DNA from: Phycisphaeraceae bacterium
GTDB taxonomy: Bacteria; Planctomycetota; Phycisphaerae; Phycisphaerales; UBA1924
Assembly (NCBI GenBank): GCA_021297895.1
Contig: JAJTHN010000004.1
Location: forward strand, 1 to 64,000
Length of the DNA stretch: 64,000 nucleotides
Direction: 5' to 3'
Part shown: one piece after another, positions 49,154 to 58,570 of the stretch
How positions within the stretch are numbered: position 1 is the stretch's first letter
How the letters are laid out: every line of letters begins with the position of its first letter
The notes under the pieces: generated by a model
Told to the model about the DNA's origin: nothing
What the model saw: the letters and a program-made list of their open reading frames with translations, nothing else
Databases searched by the model: none
Made by a program: the position numbers and the translations under genes

Positions 49154-49661
49154 GTTCGGCCTCCGATAGGGAAACGTGGTCCTGAATTGAGGGGCGAGTA
49201 TAGACGCGGGCGGAGCGCGGTGCGGTGCCCTGGGGTGCGTGAGGATGCGGAGAAGCACGGTTGTTTGGATTTTGTCGGTGCTGGCCGATAGGCGTTGCCG
49301 CCACAATCGGCACGATCGGCAGGCTCGACCACCTGCGGAGGCGTCGGCGGTGGGCGTGTCCGCTCACGTATCGCACATTCAACGCATGGGTTGAGGCACT
49401 GACAACAGCGCCCGACCCGCACGAGTCCCTGCGTATGCCCCGCGGCGAATTGCCTCCCGCCGCGGGGCTTCTTGTTTTTGGGGGTTACCTTGGTGGCGTT
49501 TTGTGATGTTGCATGGCCACGCGTGACGCCGGACCGGTAGACTCGCTTTCCGCCCTTGAGCGTGGCGGTGGATTCGCGTCTTTGCGGGGAGGCCGACACG
49601 ATGCCGATGTGGCACTCTGGGTCCGGACCAGCGATGCGAGTCCCTACTCGCGGGAGCATCG
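49154..49661. other. Intergenic region, candidate ncRNA locus
   Basis: A 508-bp gap with no convincing protein. A short frame (49261-49506) exists but has arbitrary composition and runs through a terminator stem. A possible weak promoter (TTGGAT, 16 bp, GATAGG near 49266-49293) and the strong plus-strand terminator at 49438-49479 would bracket a transcript of about 150-180 bases without a coding gene. Confidence 0.4.
49438..49479 (+). terminator. Strong intrinsic terminator
   Basis: A perfect 10-bp stem CCCCGCGGCG / CGCCGCGGGG with a 10-nt loop is followed by CTTCTTGTTTTT. It reads on the plus strand, where no gene ends. The flanking genes are a divergent mutase upstream and a plus-strand secreted protein downstream. 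Confidence 0.8.
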
Positions 49662-50495
49662 ATGGAACCGATGAAGAGCGGATCGTGGCGGCGTGGCGCT
49701 GCGTTCGTGTTGATTGCGGCGGTGTTTTGTCTGTCCGGTCATGGCGGCGTCGCTCGGAGTGACAGCGCGCTGACGTCGCTCGTCGGAGCGGATGCGTTTG
49801 TCTCCGTCGCATTGGCGCAAGGCGGGGCGGCGAGTCAAGATGGCGGTGCGTACACGCACAGCAACGGCACCTGGTCCGCTCAGCTGCCCCCGGGCTGGAA
49901 GGTGATGACGCCGGAGCAGCTGGCAGCGATGAACTCTGCATCCGGAGAAGCCGCGCGAAAGTCGGGCCAAAGTGTGACGTACGGCGCGGGCTTCTATCGG
50001 GGCGACGCCGGGGGCAAGGACTGGTCCTGGGTGCTTGTCGAGCAGAGGGCGTATGTTCGACAGGGCGCTCTGCCGGAGGACCTGACGCCGTTGTTCGGAT
50101 TCGATCAGATGGACAGCACGATCAAGTCGCTCGCGTCGCAGGGCTTTGCGGGCTCGGTCCTGTCAACGAGCGTAGATAATCGCACCGGGCGCGGGACGGC
50201 CGAAACGGAGCTGGTCCTTCCGGACAAGTCTCGAGTTCGCGGGCGTGCGGAGATCCTCATCGGATCTGGGGGAACACTCTCAGTCTCGGGCTTTGCACCT
50301 GGTGATGTCTGGTCAAAGTATGAGCCCGAAATCATGAGCCTGCAATCATCGACGCGGTTCAATGCTGGGCATGATCTGGCCAGCGCATCGCGGGCCGGCG
50401 GCGGGTTCACGTCGGTGAGCATGGGCCGCATTGCGGCTGTGGCGCTGCTCGCGGCGGGCGCGATCTGGATCTTCAAGAAGGTCACCGGGCGGTGA
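49662..50495 (+). CDS. Secreted or membrane-anchored protein of unknown function
   Basis: 277 residues (ATG 49671 is the alternative start). The N-terminal signal is GAAFVLIAAVFCLSGHGG, though a second hydrophobic stretch extends to about residue 55. The mature domain opens with GTWSAQLPPGWKVMTPEQLAA and SVTYGAGFYRG, a pattern seen in small alpha/beta secreted domains with the 'PPGW' motif. A single transmembrane helix lies near the C-terminus (MGRIAAVALLAAGAIWIFKKV), so the protein may be tail-anchored after export. It is convergent with the flagellar genes. No family was recognised. Confidence 0.7.
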   Translation: MEPMKSGSWRRGAAFVLIAAVFCLSGHGGVARSDSALTSLVGADAFVSVALAQGGAASQDGGAYTHSNGTWSAQLPPGWKVMTPEQLAAMNSASGEAARKSGQSVTYGAGFYRGDAGGKDWSWVLVEQRAYVRQGALPEDLTPLFGFDQMDSTIKSLASQGFAGSVLSTSVDNRTGRGTAETELVLPDKSRVRGRAEILIGSGGTLSVSGFAPGDVWSKYEPEIMSLQSSTRFNAGHDLASASRAGGGFTSVSMGRIAAVALLAAGAIWIFKKVTGR

Positions 50496-50540
50496 CCGCC
50501 GACCGGCTCAGTCAGGCTTTCTCTGTCGTCATGCCCGTGA

Positions 50541-50876
50541 CTAGATCCTGACCTGCTTGACCTCATCGAACGCCGCCTGCACCTTGTTGCGCACGCTCAG
50601 CAGCGCGCGGAAGGCCAGGTCGGCCTTCTGCGTCGCCAGCAGGACGTTCTCAACGTCCGTGCGTTGGCCGGTGGCCAAGTCCTCGGTCGCCTGCGTCGCG
50701 TCCTGTTGGAGCTGGTTTGCCTGCTCGATGCTCTTGAGCAGCACGTCCTTGAACGTGTTGCCGTTGGCGTCCGTGGGGATGCCGCCGGCCGGAGGGCGCG
50801 TGGGATTGATGCCGGTGGGGCCGGTGGGACGAAGGGGGGAGTTGCCCGAGTTGATCAGACCGAGTGGGTCGGCCAT
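50541..50876 (-). CDS. fliE: Flagellar hook-basal body complex protein FliE
   Basis: A 111-residue flagellar basal-body protein that joins the MS ring to the rod. The N-terminal 40 residues are Pro/Gly-rich and specific to this protein. The FliE core follows: FKDVLLKSIEQANQLQQDA, ATGQRTDVENVLLATQKADLA and FRALLSVRNKVQAAFDEV. It is the last gene of the flgB-flgC-fliE unit, with 187 bp between it and flgC in which no gene was found. Confidence 0.92.
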   Translation of the reverse strand: MADPLGLINSGNSPLRPTGPTGINPTRPPAGGIPTDANGNTFKDVLLKSIEQANQLQQDATQATEDLATGQRTDVENVLLATQKADLAFRALLSVRNKVQAAFDEVKQVRI

Positions 50877-51063
50877 GGCTGCGCTCCTGCCGAGGACTGG
50901 ATCGTATCAGATCCGGGGCGGCGGCCGATGCACTCCGTTGCGGTCGGCGGCCCGAGTCGTCGGCATGATGGAAGGTGGTTCCGCAGCTCCGCTGGGGGGT
51001 TGAAGGGGTCGTGGATCGGGTGAACGGTGCTGGTTGGTCTGGTTGGCGGATGAGAAGGTGGAA

Positions 51064-51495
51064 TCACGCCAGCAGGCGCAGGGCGGCCTGGGCCATTTGT
51101 TTGGTGGCCTCTGCCGCGGCGAGGTTGGCCTCGTACGCACGCATGGCTTCCATCGCGTTGATCTGTTCGAAGGTGGTGTTGATGTTGGTGGCCGCGACGT
51201 AGCCCTTGAAGGGGCCGGAGGTGTAGGCCAAAGGGCTGCTCGGATCGAATTCGCGGACTGCGGGGGGCGCCTGGTCAAGCGCAACCTCGGCCAGATGCAC
51301 GCCGAAACTGCGCCCCTGCGCAGAGCCCGCGCTCGGGTTGCCGGGTGCCATGAGCGGGATGCGGCGACGGTAGGGGTCGACCTGGCCGGACTCGTTGAGG
51401 ACGGTGTTGGCGTTGGCGATGTTGGCCGAAAGCACGTCCATCCGCATGCGCTGGGCGATCATGCCGCTGGCCGAGATGTCGAGTGAGCCGAACAT
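51064..51495 (-). CDS. flgC: Flagellar basal-body rod protein FlgC
   Basis: A 143-residue proximal rod protein exported by the flagellar type III system. The conserved N-terminus FGSLDISASGMIAQRMRMDV followed by SANIANANT, the central VDPYRRRIPLMAPG, and the C-terminal NINTTFEQINAMEAMRAYEA with ATKQMAQAALRLLA helices are standard. It lies 28 bp after flgB in the same transcript. Confidence 0.95.
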   Translation of the reverse strand: MFGSLDISASGMIAQRMRMDVLSANIANANTVLNESGQVDPYRRRIPLMAPGNPSAGSAQGRSFGVHLAEVALDQAPPAVREFDPSSPLAYTSGPFKGYVAATNINTTFEQINAMEAMRAYEANLAAAEATKQMAQAALRLLA

Positions 51496-51523
51496 GGATG
51501 GGCCTCAGGGGGTGGCAGAGCGG

Positions 51524-51964
51524 TCAAGCGCGTTCGGCGATGGCCGCACGAAGGAGTTCAAAGCGAGAACGGAGCAAGTCGGATGCCATGCGAAAAGTCA
51601 TGGTGTTCTCCACGAGGTCCTGCATGAGCTTCTCGAGATCGCGATTGCTGCGGTCGTGGTAGAGGATGTTGCCCGAGGGGGTCGTGGGGGTCAGGACCAG
51701 TCGCCCGTCTGCCGCGGGCTTGACCTCGCTGGTCTCGTTGAGGGTCAGGTCGCCGTGCATCCCGCCGGTCTCGGCCCGTCGGCGAGCGACGGCGTCGCGG
51801 AGCTGCTCCTGGAAGTTGCTGACGGAGACATCGGCCTGGCGAAAGTCGGGGGTGGAGATGTTGGCGATGTTGTGGGAGATCAGGCGATGCCGCGACGCTG
51901 TGAAGCTGTAGAGCTTCTCGAGCGTGGGAATCGAGCCGGACGTGGTCAGGGAGTCGAAGAGCAT
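51524..51964 (-). CDS. flgB: Flagellar basal-body rod protein FlgB
   Basis: A 146-residue proximal rod protein. The start at ATG 51964 is chosen because the family begins MLFDSLTTSGSIPTLEKL; an earlier ATG at 52093 would place the sigma-54 promoter inside the gene. The rod motif is RHRLISHNIANISTPDFRQA, and the C-terminal coiled region is DLEKLMQDLVENTMTFRMAS. It is the first gene of the unit and lies below a sigma-54-type promoter. Confidence 0.93.
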   Translation of the reverse strand: MLFDSLTTSGSIPTLEKLYSFTASRHRLISHNIANISTPDFRQADVSVSNFQEQLRDAVARRRAETGGMHGDLTLNETSEVKPAADGRLVLTPTTPSGNILYHDRSNRDLEKLMQDLVENTMTFRMASDLLRSRFELLRAAIAERA

Positions 51965-52047
51965 GGGGTCGGCGGGGCTCAGGAACGCGGAGATGCGGCG
52001 GAAGAGTGAGGCGGGGAACGTCTGGCGGCGGGACAGCCGGGCAGAAC

Positions 52048-52062
52048 GCAAAGGACTTGCCA
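52048..52062 (-). promoter_or_regulatory. Sigma-54 promoter for flgB-flgC-fliE
   Basis: Minus-strand TGGCAAG, 4 bp, TTGC matches the -24/-12 consensus TGGCACG-N4-TTGC with a single C-to-A change. Transcription would start near 52036, about 70 bp before flgB. The gene immediately upstream encodes a sigma-54 activator. Confidence 0.7.
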
Positions 52063-52189
52063 GACGCGATGACCGGTTCGGCGGGGTGTTCACGCGGCGG
52101 GTCGTGACGGGGCGAAGGCGAGCTCAGGTCGGCCCGACTCTCCACCGGGTCTCACTGTGCCACGGTGTGACTCCGCCACTGCGCCACTC

Positions 52190-53860
52190 TCAGAGCGCCT
52201 CATCGATGAGCTGGAGTTCCTTCCACTTCTTGAGCTTCAGGCCCAGCGTGCGGACGCCGATGCCAAGGGCTTGGGCGGTTTTCTGGCGATGGCCGTTGAA
52301 CCGCTGAAGAATGGTGACGATGGCGTCACGTTCGATGTCTTCGAGCAGGCGGCCATCGATCGCGACTCGGGCGGCGTCGGGAATGCGGGGCTCGGCAAGT
52401 GAGTGGGCCAGCGGGTTGGCCAGGGCCGAACGCGCGGGCATGGACTTGTACTCGTGGATGTGGCCGCCGACATGGCCAGCGCCCGTCGGGCCGGCGTGGG
52501 CGGGCGTGTTCGAGCCCAGTTGCGTGCCGTTGTAGATGTTCGCCGCCAGTTCCTGCGCGTGACCCGCGGCGTGCTGGCCCGATGGCGAGCCTAGGAGCGT
52601 CTCGCCTGCCGGCGCGATGCTGCCCAGCAGCAGCCACGGCTCGAGCAGTTCGCCCGCGATCGCATCGGTCCTGCACAAGGCCACGGCTCGCTCGCAGATG
52701 TTCTGCAGTTCGCGAACGTTGCCGGGCCAGTGGTAGCCCATGAGCACATCGCGCGCGGCGGCGGAGAGTTCGGGCACGCGCCGACCGTCGCGCCGGGCGA
52801 TCGTCGAGATGAAGTGCTCGGCCAGGGCCGGAACATCCTCGAGCCGGTCGCGCAGCGGCGGGAGATGGATCGGCAGGACGTTGATGCGGAAGAACAGATC
52901 CTGGCGGAACTCGTTGCGGGCGATGGCCCGCGGCAGATCGCGGTTGCTGGTGGCGATGGTGCGCACGTCCACGCCGATGCTCAGACTCGAGCCGACGCGC
53001 TCGATGACCTTCTCCTGCAGAACGCGCAGGAGTTTGGCCTGGATGCGGGTGGAAACTTCGCTGATCTCGTCCAGCAGTAGCGTGCCGCGGTCGGCCAGTT
53101 CGAAGCGGCCCTTGCGGGTCTTGTCGGCCCCGGTGAAGGCGCCGCGCTCGTGCCCGAAGAGCTCGCTTTCCAGCAAGTTCTCGCTCAGCGCGGCGCAGTT
53201 CACGCCGAGGAACGGACCGGTTTGGTAGCGGGAACTGAGTTCGTGAACGGCGCGGGCGACGACTTCCTTGCCCGTGCCCGACTCGCCGATGATCATGACC
53301 GTGCCCGTGCTCTCGGCCACGGCAAGGACCTGCTCCTTGACACGACGCATCGCCGGGGAGTCGCCGATGAGGCGAGCCAAGCCGGTGCCCGGCGCGGCGA
53401 AGCCGGGGGTTCCTGGCGCGGCGGTGGGGGTCACGCCCGACGGGACCGATGCGGGGATGCCGCCGGTGATGCGCAGCACGGCGTTCTCGCGGAGGAGGCG
53501 GCCGTTCTCGATGGCACGCTTGACAGCGATGATGAGCGCATCGCCCTCCGGGGGCTTAGGGATGTAGTCGTACGCGCCGAGCTTCATGGCCTTGACCGCG
53601 GTCTCGACGGTGGCAAAGGCGGTCATGAGGATGACCGGCAGGTCTTCGTCGATCTGCTTGATGCGTTCGAGCAGCTCGATGCCGGTCATGCCGGGCATCT
53701 TCAGGTCTGTCACGACGCAGTCGGGCCTGCGTGCCGCGATGAGCTCAAGGGCGGCGCTGGCCGAGTCGGCGGTCTGAACTTCCAGCCCGTGACGGCTGAG
53801 TGTCTGACCAACAGAGTCGCGGAGCATTTCCTTGTCGTCAACAACGAGCACAAGGCTCAT
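52190..53860 (-). CDS. Sigma-54-dependent response regulator, FlgR/NtrC-type
   Basis: 556 residues from ATG 53860, with GGAGGG 7 bp upstream; upstream frame extension to 54130 is discarded. The receiver domain spans 1-125 (LVLVVDDKEML, phospho-Asp in DCVVTDLKMPG, ILMTAFAT, and the Lys in YIPKPPEG). The AAA+ domain covers about 185-405: Walker A GESGTGKE, the sigma-54-contact loop GAFTGADKT, Walker B LLLDEISEV, and the arginine-finger region. An unusual Gly/Ala/His-rich linker of about 100 residues precedes the Fis-type DNA-binding helix-turn-helix at the C-terminus (GHRQKTAQALGIGVRTLGLK). The adjacent flagellar genes suggest that it activates them. Confidence 0.9.
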   Translation of the reverse strand: MSLVLVVDDKEMLRDSVGQTLSRHGLEVQTADSASAALELIAARRPDCVVTDLKMPGMTGIELLERIKQIDEDLPVILMTAFATVETAVKAMKLGAYDYIPKPPEGDALIIAVKRAIENGRLLRENAVLRITGGIPASVPSGVTPTAAPGTPGFAAPGTGLARLIGDSPAMRRVKEQVLAVAESTGTVMIIGESGTGKEVVARAVHELSSRYQTGPFLGVNCAALSENLLESELFGHERGAFTGADKTRKGRFELADRGTLLLDEISEVSTRIQAKLLRVLQEKVIERVGSSLSIGVDVRTIATSNRDLPRAIARNEFRQDLFFRINVLPIHLPPLRDRLEDVPALAEHFISTIARRDGRRVPELSAAARDVLMGYHWPGNVRELQNICERAVALCRTDAIAGELLEPWLLLGSIAPAGETLLGSPSGQHAAGHAQELAANIYNGTQLGSNTPAHAGPTGAGHVGGHIHEYKSMPARSALANPLAHSLAEPRIPDAARVAIDGRLLEDIERDAIVTILQRFNGHRQKTAQALGIGVRTLGLKLKKWKELQLIDEAL

Positions 53861-54089
53861 GAGAGGCCCTCCATGGCCGATGGCCGGGGGTCGGGAAACC
53901 GCGAGCGGACGATCGTCTGCCCAGTGCGGGATCCCCTTCCGGAACTTCAGATCCATCGGCCCCGAGATGGTCGATCCTGCACTTTCTGCGCCCGGATGCG
54001 CACTGCAGTCGAAAACCCGTAGCCCCTGCCCAGGGGGCCCGCAATTGACGCATCCCTTGACATCCTTTGGGTTTATGTCGCGGCGGGCG

Positions 54090-54117
54090 TTGCGGGTGTG
54101 TCCGCGTTCAGTATACT
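54090..54117 (+). promoter_or_regulatory. Sigma-70-type promoter for the GH57 gene
   Basis: TTGCGG (54090-54095) and TATACT (54112-54117) are separated by 16 bp, 47 bp upstream of the chosen ATG. The 304-bp divergent gap 53861-54164 shows no other gene. Confidence 0.55.
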
Positions 54118-54164
54118 TTCGGTGCGTCAACGGATCGCCCGTTCATCTGTCGTCTGGAGCCTGT

Positions 54165-57100
54165 ATGCGTGTGAATACCGCCGCCCTCGTGGGCCTTGCC
54201 GGTTTGTCGGTTGCTCTTTCGGTGTGTGGGGCTTGGGGCCAGTCGGGCCAAAAACTGCACTTCACGTACCTGTGGCACATGGAGCAGCCGATCTACTGGC
54301 CCGACCGGCAGGTCGGCGGTGTGGACCGTTATGAGCGCGCGTGGGAGTCGATCAGTCGCAAGGACGGCGGGGCGGCGCATCCGCAGAACAACCTGCGGGA
54401 GATCTTCTCGATCGCCGACCGCGTCGCGGGGTATCAGAACCGGATGGCGGACTCGATCTGGAACTTCTCGTTCGGCGTCGATGAGGCCGGTGCCCAGATC
54501 TCGTACTCGGGCGGGTTGATCGAGAACATCCAGTCGCTCGGCGCGGCGAACCAGTTGGGCTATTCGGGCTCATCGTTCAACGCGTTGCGCAACGCTCGGT
54601 CGTGGGTGACGCTCAACGGCACGCAGGTGCCCCGCGCAGACATCGTGATGTTCTCGTTTCACCATGCGCTGATGCCGCTGGTGGATGTCAGCACTCAGCG
54701 GATGCAGATCCGCATGTACAAGGAAATCTACGGGGATGTGTGGGGCACGAGCGTGCCTCGGAGCCGCGGGTTCTTCCCGTCGGAGATGGCCTTCAGCGAG
54801 CGGATGATTCCGGTGCTGGCCAGCGAGGGGATCGAGTGGTCGATCGTCAGCGCGGAGAAGGTCAGCCGCGCGTGCGCGGACTGGCCCTTTGTGCAGGGCT
54901 CGGGCGGCGCGAACTGTGACCCGCCCAACCGTGCGGACCAGATCAACCCGGCGCAGGGGGCGGGGGCGTACTTCCGGGCGACGATCGATCGCGGGTGCTC
55001 GCCTGCGGAGGCGTTCCCCTTCGCGCTGACGCCGCGGCGAGCGAGGTACATCGACCCGACCACGGGTGCGCAGTCATCGATCATCGTGGTGCCGGCCAGC
55101 CAGAGCCTGAGTTGGCGGGACGGATACGCGCCGCTGGGCATCAGCGACTTCAATGCGTTGCAGACGCGGAACGATCCGAACCGGCCGATGCTCATCATGC
55201 TCGCACACGACGGGGACAACGCCTGGGGCGGCGGCTTCTCGTACTACATGGAGGCAACGCCGAACAACGTCAACCAGGCCCGCGCGGCGGGCTATGTGCC
55301 GACGGTTGTGCAGCGGTATCTGGCCGACCATCCGGTTCCGGCGGACGACTTTGTCAAGGTCGAGGATGGGGCCTGGGTGAATGCCGACGGCGACTTCGGC
55401 GCGCCGCAGTTTCTGAACTGGAACTGGCCTCCGGTCAACGCGCAGGGCAAGATCGACATCGAGAACGGCTGGGCCGAGGACATCCGCAACTGGGCGGTGA
55501 TCACCGCGGCGCAGAACCGCATCGACACGGCCCAGCAGGTGTGGGAGGCAAAGGGCAACAGCGTCAACGTGCGCAAGATCGTCTATCCCGACGCGACGAC
55601 GAACAACGTCGAGCGCGCGTGGCACTACTTCGGCGGAGCGCTCAACTCCGGCTACATGTACTACGGCACCTCGATCGACATGGAGGTCAAGCCGACGATC
55701 GCGTGCAACAACGCCATGCGTCTGGCCGACCCGGTGATCGCTACGGCGTCGCCTTCGGGACCGGATTCGGACCGCACGGGGCCGACGGTCTGGGCCGTTC
55801 AGCGCCACCCGTGGAATCCGGGGTCGAACAACTTCGGCCCGCAGCACGGATACACCAACTGGAAGAGCAACGGCGACTTCTACGTCTGGTCGTTCATCTA
55901 CGACGTCTCGAACGTCGCCTCGGTCACGCTCAAGTACCGACTGGATAACGACGGCACGAACTCGACGTCGACGATCGAGAACGAGACGTACGCGGGCGGC
56001 CCCGGGGTTGGTGCGTGGCAGTCGGCGACCATGACGCGCCGGACCTTCCCGGCGGGCAACTTCTTCAACAGCAGCGACATCAACTTCTTTGCGATGCCCA
56101 ACTACATCGCCGACCAGTACTTCTTCCGCGTGAACGACATCCGCAACGCGCTCGTCGATTACTACATCGAGGCCGTTGATGCGAAGGGCAACGTGACGCG
56201 TTCGCCGATCGAGCGTGTGTATGTCGGCGACGGTGTGGGCGGCCTTGCGCCCGTGCCGCAGGGATCTGGCGGCGGTACGCCGACGGGTCCGGCGGTGACG
56301 CTGACACCGGCGAATCCGGTGGCCGGTCAGCCGGTGACGATCGAGTACAACGCGGCGGGCCGTCCGCTCGCCGGCGCGAACCCGGTGTACATCCACTACG
56401 GGATCAACGGGTGGACGAACGTCGTCACGCCCAACCCGGCGATGACCTTTGACAGCGCCGCCGCGGGCGGTGCGGGTGCATGGAAGATCACCATCACGCT
56501 GCCGACGACCGCGTCGACGCTCAACATGGCCTTCAACAACGGCTCGGGCACGTGGGACAACAACGGCGGCGCGAACTTCAATGCGACGGTCAGCGGCGCG
56601 GTCCAACCCCCGCCGCCTCCGCCCCCGCCGCCGCCGGCGTGGAGCATGGACGGCAATCTCGATGCGGGCACGACGCTCGTTTCACAGAATGGCGCGATGT
56701 TCCTTCGGGCGGGCCTGCGGAATGATCTGCTCTATGTCGCCGCGAACAACCCCGGTGGCGGCAACGACCACTTCATCTTCCTCGCGGCGCCGCCGGGTGC
56801 CAATCGCGCTGCGCCGTGGGGCAAGGCCGGCCAGGTCGCAAACTGGGCGGCATTCCTCGCCGCGGAGAACAACAACAGCTATCTGGGATGGTTCGATGCT
56901 GGCGCTGGTGTCGCAACGGCGCAGGCTCGGCCCAGCGGCAGCGTGAGCTCGCCCGTCATGGAGGGCACGATCAACGTGCGACAGGAGTTCGGCACGATTC
57001 CCGCGTCGATCTATCTTGCGCTCGCTCCGTATCCGACCAACGACAACACATCGGTGCTCAGCGGATTCCAGGTTCCCGCTGCGGTGACGCTCAACGGCAC

Positions 57101-57410
57101 GGTCGAGGCCGCGGAGTTCATCGAGGTTGCGACATGCCTGCTGCTGGGCAATTGCTGCCCCGCGGACATCGCAAACACCGACGGCGAAACAATCCTTACC
57201 GGCGGTGGCCGCGACGGGACGCTGGACAACGGTGACTTCAGCGCGTTCTTCGGAGCGTTCTTCCTGGGCGACGGCGACCCCGCGCGGCTCGCGGCGGATA
57301 TCGCCAACACCGATGGCGAGACCGTGCTTACCGGTGGCGGAAGCGACGGATCGATCGACAACGGCGACTTTGCCGCGTTCTTTGCGCTGTTCTTCGGCGG
57401 GTGCAACTGA
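54165..57410 (+). CDS. Secreted GH57-like alpha-glucan hydrolase with CBM25 and GC-type dockerin
   Basis: 1081 residues. The signal peptide (LVGLAGLSVALSVCGAWGQ) fixes the start at ATG 54165, preceded by GGAG. Residues 28-560 form a GH57-type catalytic domain: LHFTYLWHMEQPIYWPD is the family's first motif, GFFPSEMAFSERMIP holds a candidate catalytic Glu, and MLAHDGDNAWGGG holds a candidate acid Asp. Residues about 700-815 are a CBM25-like starch-binding module (VTLTPANPVAGQPVTIEYN, VYIHYGINGWTNV, LNMAFNNGSGTWDNNGG). A Pro-rich linker leads to a second beta domain (825-975). The C-terminus has two GC-type dockerin repeats (ADIANTDGET...DGTLDNGDFSAFF and DGSIDNGDFAAFF). It probably degrades starch or glycogen outside the cytoplasm. 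Confidence 0.85.
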   Translation: MRVNTAALVGLAGLSVALSVCGAWGQSGQKLHFTYLWHMEQPIYWPDRQVGGVDRYERAWESISRKDGGAAHPQNNLREIFSIADRVAGYQNRMADSIWNFSFGVDEAGAQISYSGGLIENIQSLGAANQLGYSGSSFNALRNARSWVTLNGTQVPRADIVMFSFHHALMPLVDVSTQRMQIRMYKEIYGDVWGTSVPRSRGFFPSEMAFSERMIPVLASEGIEWSIVSAEKVSRACADWPFVQGSGGANCDPPNRADQINPAQGAGAYFRATIDRGCSPAEAFPFALTPRRARYIDPTTGAQSSIIVVPASQSLSWRDGYAPLGISDFNALQTRNDPNRPMLIMLAHDGDNAWGGGFSYYMEATPNNVNQARAAGYVPTVVQRYLADHPVPADDFVKVEDGAWVNADGDFGAPQFLNWNWPPVNAQGKIDIENGWAEDIRNWAVITAAQNRIDTAQQVWEAKGNSVNVRKIVYPDATTNNVERAWHYFGGALNSGYMYYGTSIDMEVKPTIACNNAMRLADPVIATASPSGPDSDRTGPTVWAVQRHPWNPGSNNFGPQHGYTNWKSNGDFYVWSFIYDVSNVASVTLKYRLDNDGTNSTSTIENETYAGGPGVGAWQSATMTRRTFPAGNFFNSSDINFFAMPNYIADQYFFRVNDIRNALVDYYIEAVDAKGNVTRSPIERVYVGDGVGGLAPVPQGSGGGTPTGPAVTLTPANPVAGQPVTIEYNAAGRPLAGANPVYIHYGINGWTNVVTPNPAMTFDSAAAGGAGAWKITITLPTTASTLNMAFNNGSGTWDNNGGANFNATVSGAVQPPPPPPPPPPAWSMDGNLDAGTTLVSQNGAMFLRAGLRNDLLYVAANNPGGGNDHFIFLAAPPGANRAAPWGKAGQVANWAAFLAAENNNSYLGWFDAGAGVATAQARPSGSVSSPVMEGTINVRQEFGTIPASIYLALAPYPTNDNTSVLSGFQVPAAVTLNGTVEAAEFIEVATCLLLGNCCPADIANTDGETILTGGGRDGTLDNGDFSAFFGAFFLGDGDPARLAADIANTDGETVLTGGGSDGSIDNGDFAAFFALFFGGCN

Positions 57411-57458
57411 GCCTCTGCCCGGAGAGTTCTGAGCAGGCACAACCAGTTCACTTTCCCC

Positions 57459-57479
57459 GACCCGCGTCCGACGCGGGTC
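57459..57479 (+). terminator. Intrinsic terminator after the GH57 gene
   Basis: A 10-bp stem GACCCGCGTC / GACGCGGGTC with a one-base centre is followed by GTTTCATTT, 48 bp after the stop. Confidence 0.7.
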
Positions 57480-57548
57480 GTTTCATTTGCGCCCGGCCGG
57501 AGCTCGCCGAGCCGCGCCGCGTGCGCGCCGTCCGTACACTGCGACGAC

Positions 57549-58514
57549 ATGAAGCTCCGTCAACGCCTGCGAACGCTCGCCAGCATCGCCCGCGCCAAGC
57601 GCGCGTTGCGACTTGCGCCGGGCGGTCGGCCGTCGCTGGCGGCCCAGGCGCACGACCTGTCGGCCCAGGACTTCGGCCGCATGGACGACCCCGCTCTCGC
57701 GGCGGTCTGGCTGGGGCACGCGACGGTGCTGGTGCATCTTGGCGGCAAGTGGGTGCTCATCGATCCTGTTTTCTCCAAGCGTGTCGGGCCGCGCATCGGG
57801 CCGGTGATCCAGTTCGGGCCGCGACGGCTCTTTGACAGTCCGGTCGAGATCCACGAGCTGCCGCCGATCGACTTCATACTCATCAGTCACGCGCACTTTG
57901 ATCACCTTGACGCACGCTCGCTTGAGGTGCTCAAGAGCAAGAAGACCAGCGTGATCACGGCGCTGCGGACGCGATCGCTGATCCCCCGCGGGTACCGCCA
58001 GGTGGTGGAGCTCGGCTGGGATCATTCGCTGACGATCGATGACCTGACCTTTCGCGCCGTCGAGCCGCGACACTGGGGCGCGCGGTGGTACGTCGATCGC
58101 CACAGAGGTTACAACAGCTACCTCGTCAGTTCGCCGACGATCAGTTGCCTGCTCGCGGCGGACACGGCGCACACGCGGACGTACGACCGGCTCGCCGATG
58201 AGGTGCCCGATCTGGCGCTCGGCGTGTTTGGAATCGGCGCGTATGACCCGTGGACGCACCAGCACGCCACGCCCGAGGAAGCGTGGGACATGTTCGCCGT
58301 CAGCGGCGCTCGATGCATGATGCCCATGCACCACAGCACGTTCATCCTCAGCAATGAGCCGATCGATGAACCGTTGCGGCGGCTGTACGCCGCGGCGGGG
58401 CCTGAGCAGGCGCACCGCATTGTCGGCGTTGAACCCGGCGAGGTCTGGACCAGCGATGGGACACCGAGCCCGGACGCGACGACCACAAACACGGCGGCAC
58501 AGCCGCGCGAGTGA
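57549..58514 (+). CDS. Metallo-beta-lactamase-fold hydrolase (NAPE-PLD/UlaG-like)
   Basis: 321 residues. The metal-binding motif is FILISHAHFDHLDARS near residues 114-129 (HxHxDH). WLGHATVLVHLGGKWVLIDP near 55 opens the fold, SCLLAADTAHTRTYD near 200 supplies the bridging Asp, and MMPMHHSTFILSNEP near 258 supplies later His ligands. This subfamily resembles NAPE-PLD and UlaG, acting on phosphodiesters or lactones. The substrate is unknown. It is followed by an unrelated flavoenzyme on the same strand. Confidence 0.85.
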   Translation: MKLRQRLRTLASIARAKRALRLAPGGRPSLAAQAHDLSAQDFGRMDDPALAAVWLGHATVLVHLGGKWVLIDPVFSKRVGPRIGPVIQFGPRRLFDSPVEIHELPPIDFILISHAHFDHLDARSLEVLKSKKTSVITALRTRSLIPRGYRQVVELGWDHSLTIDDLTFRAVEPRHWGARWYVDRHRGYNSYLVSSPTISCLLAADTAHTRTYDRLADEVPDLALGVFGIGAYDPWTHQHATPEEAWDMFAVSGARCMMPMHHSTFILSNEPIDEPLRRLYAAAGPEQAHRIVGVEPGEVWTSDGTPSPDATTTNTAAQPRE

Positions 58515-58570
58515 ACGGGCGCGTGTGTCGCCGCACCGCACTGAATCACGTCTTTGTTCCCGGAGGACGC

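Noticed and set aside
49261-49506. An 81-residue plus-strand protein
   Set aside because: Arbitrary composition, no ribosome-binding site, and it reads through a perfect terminator stem.
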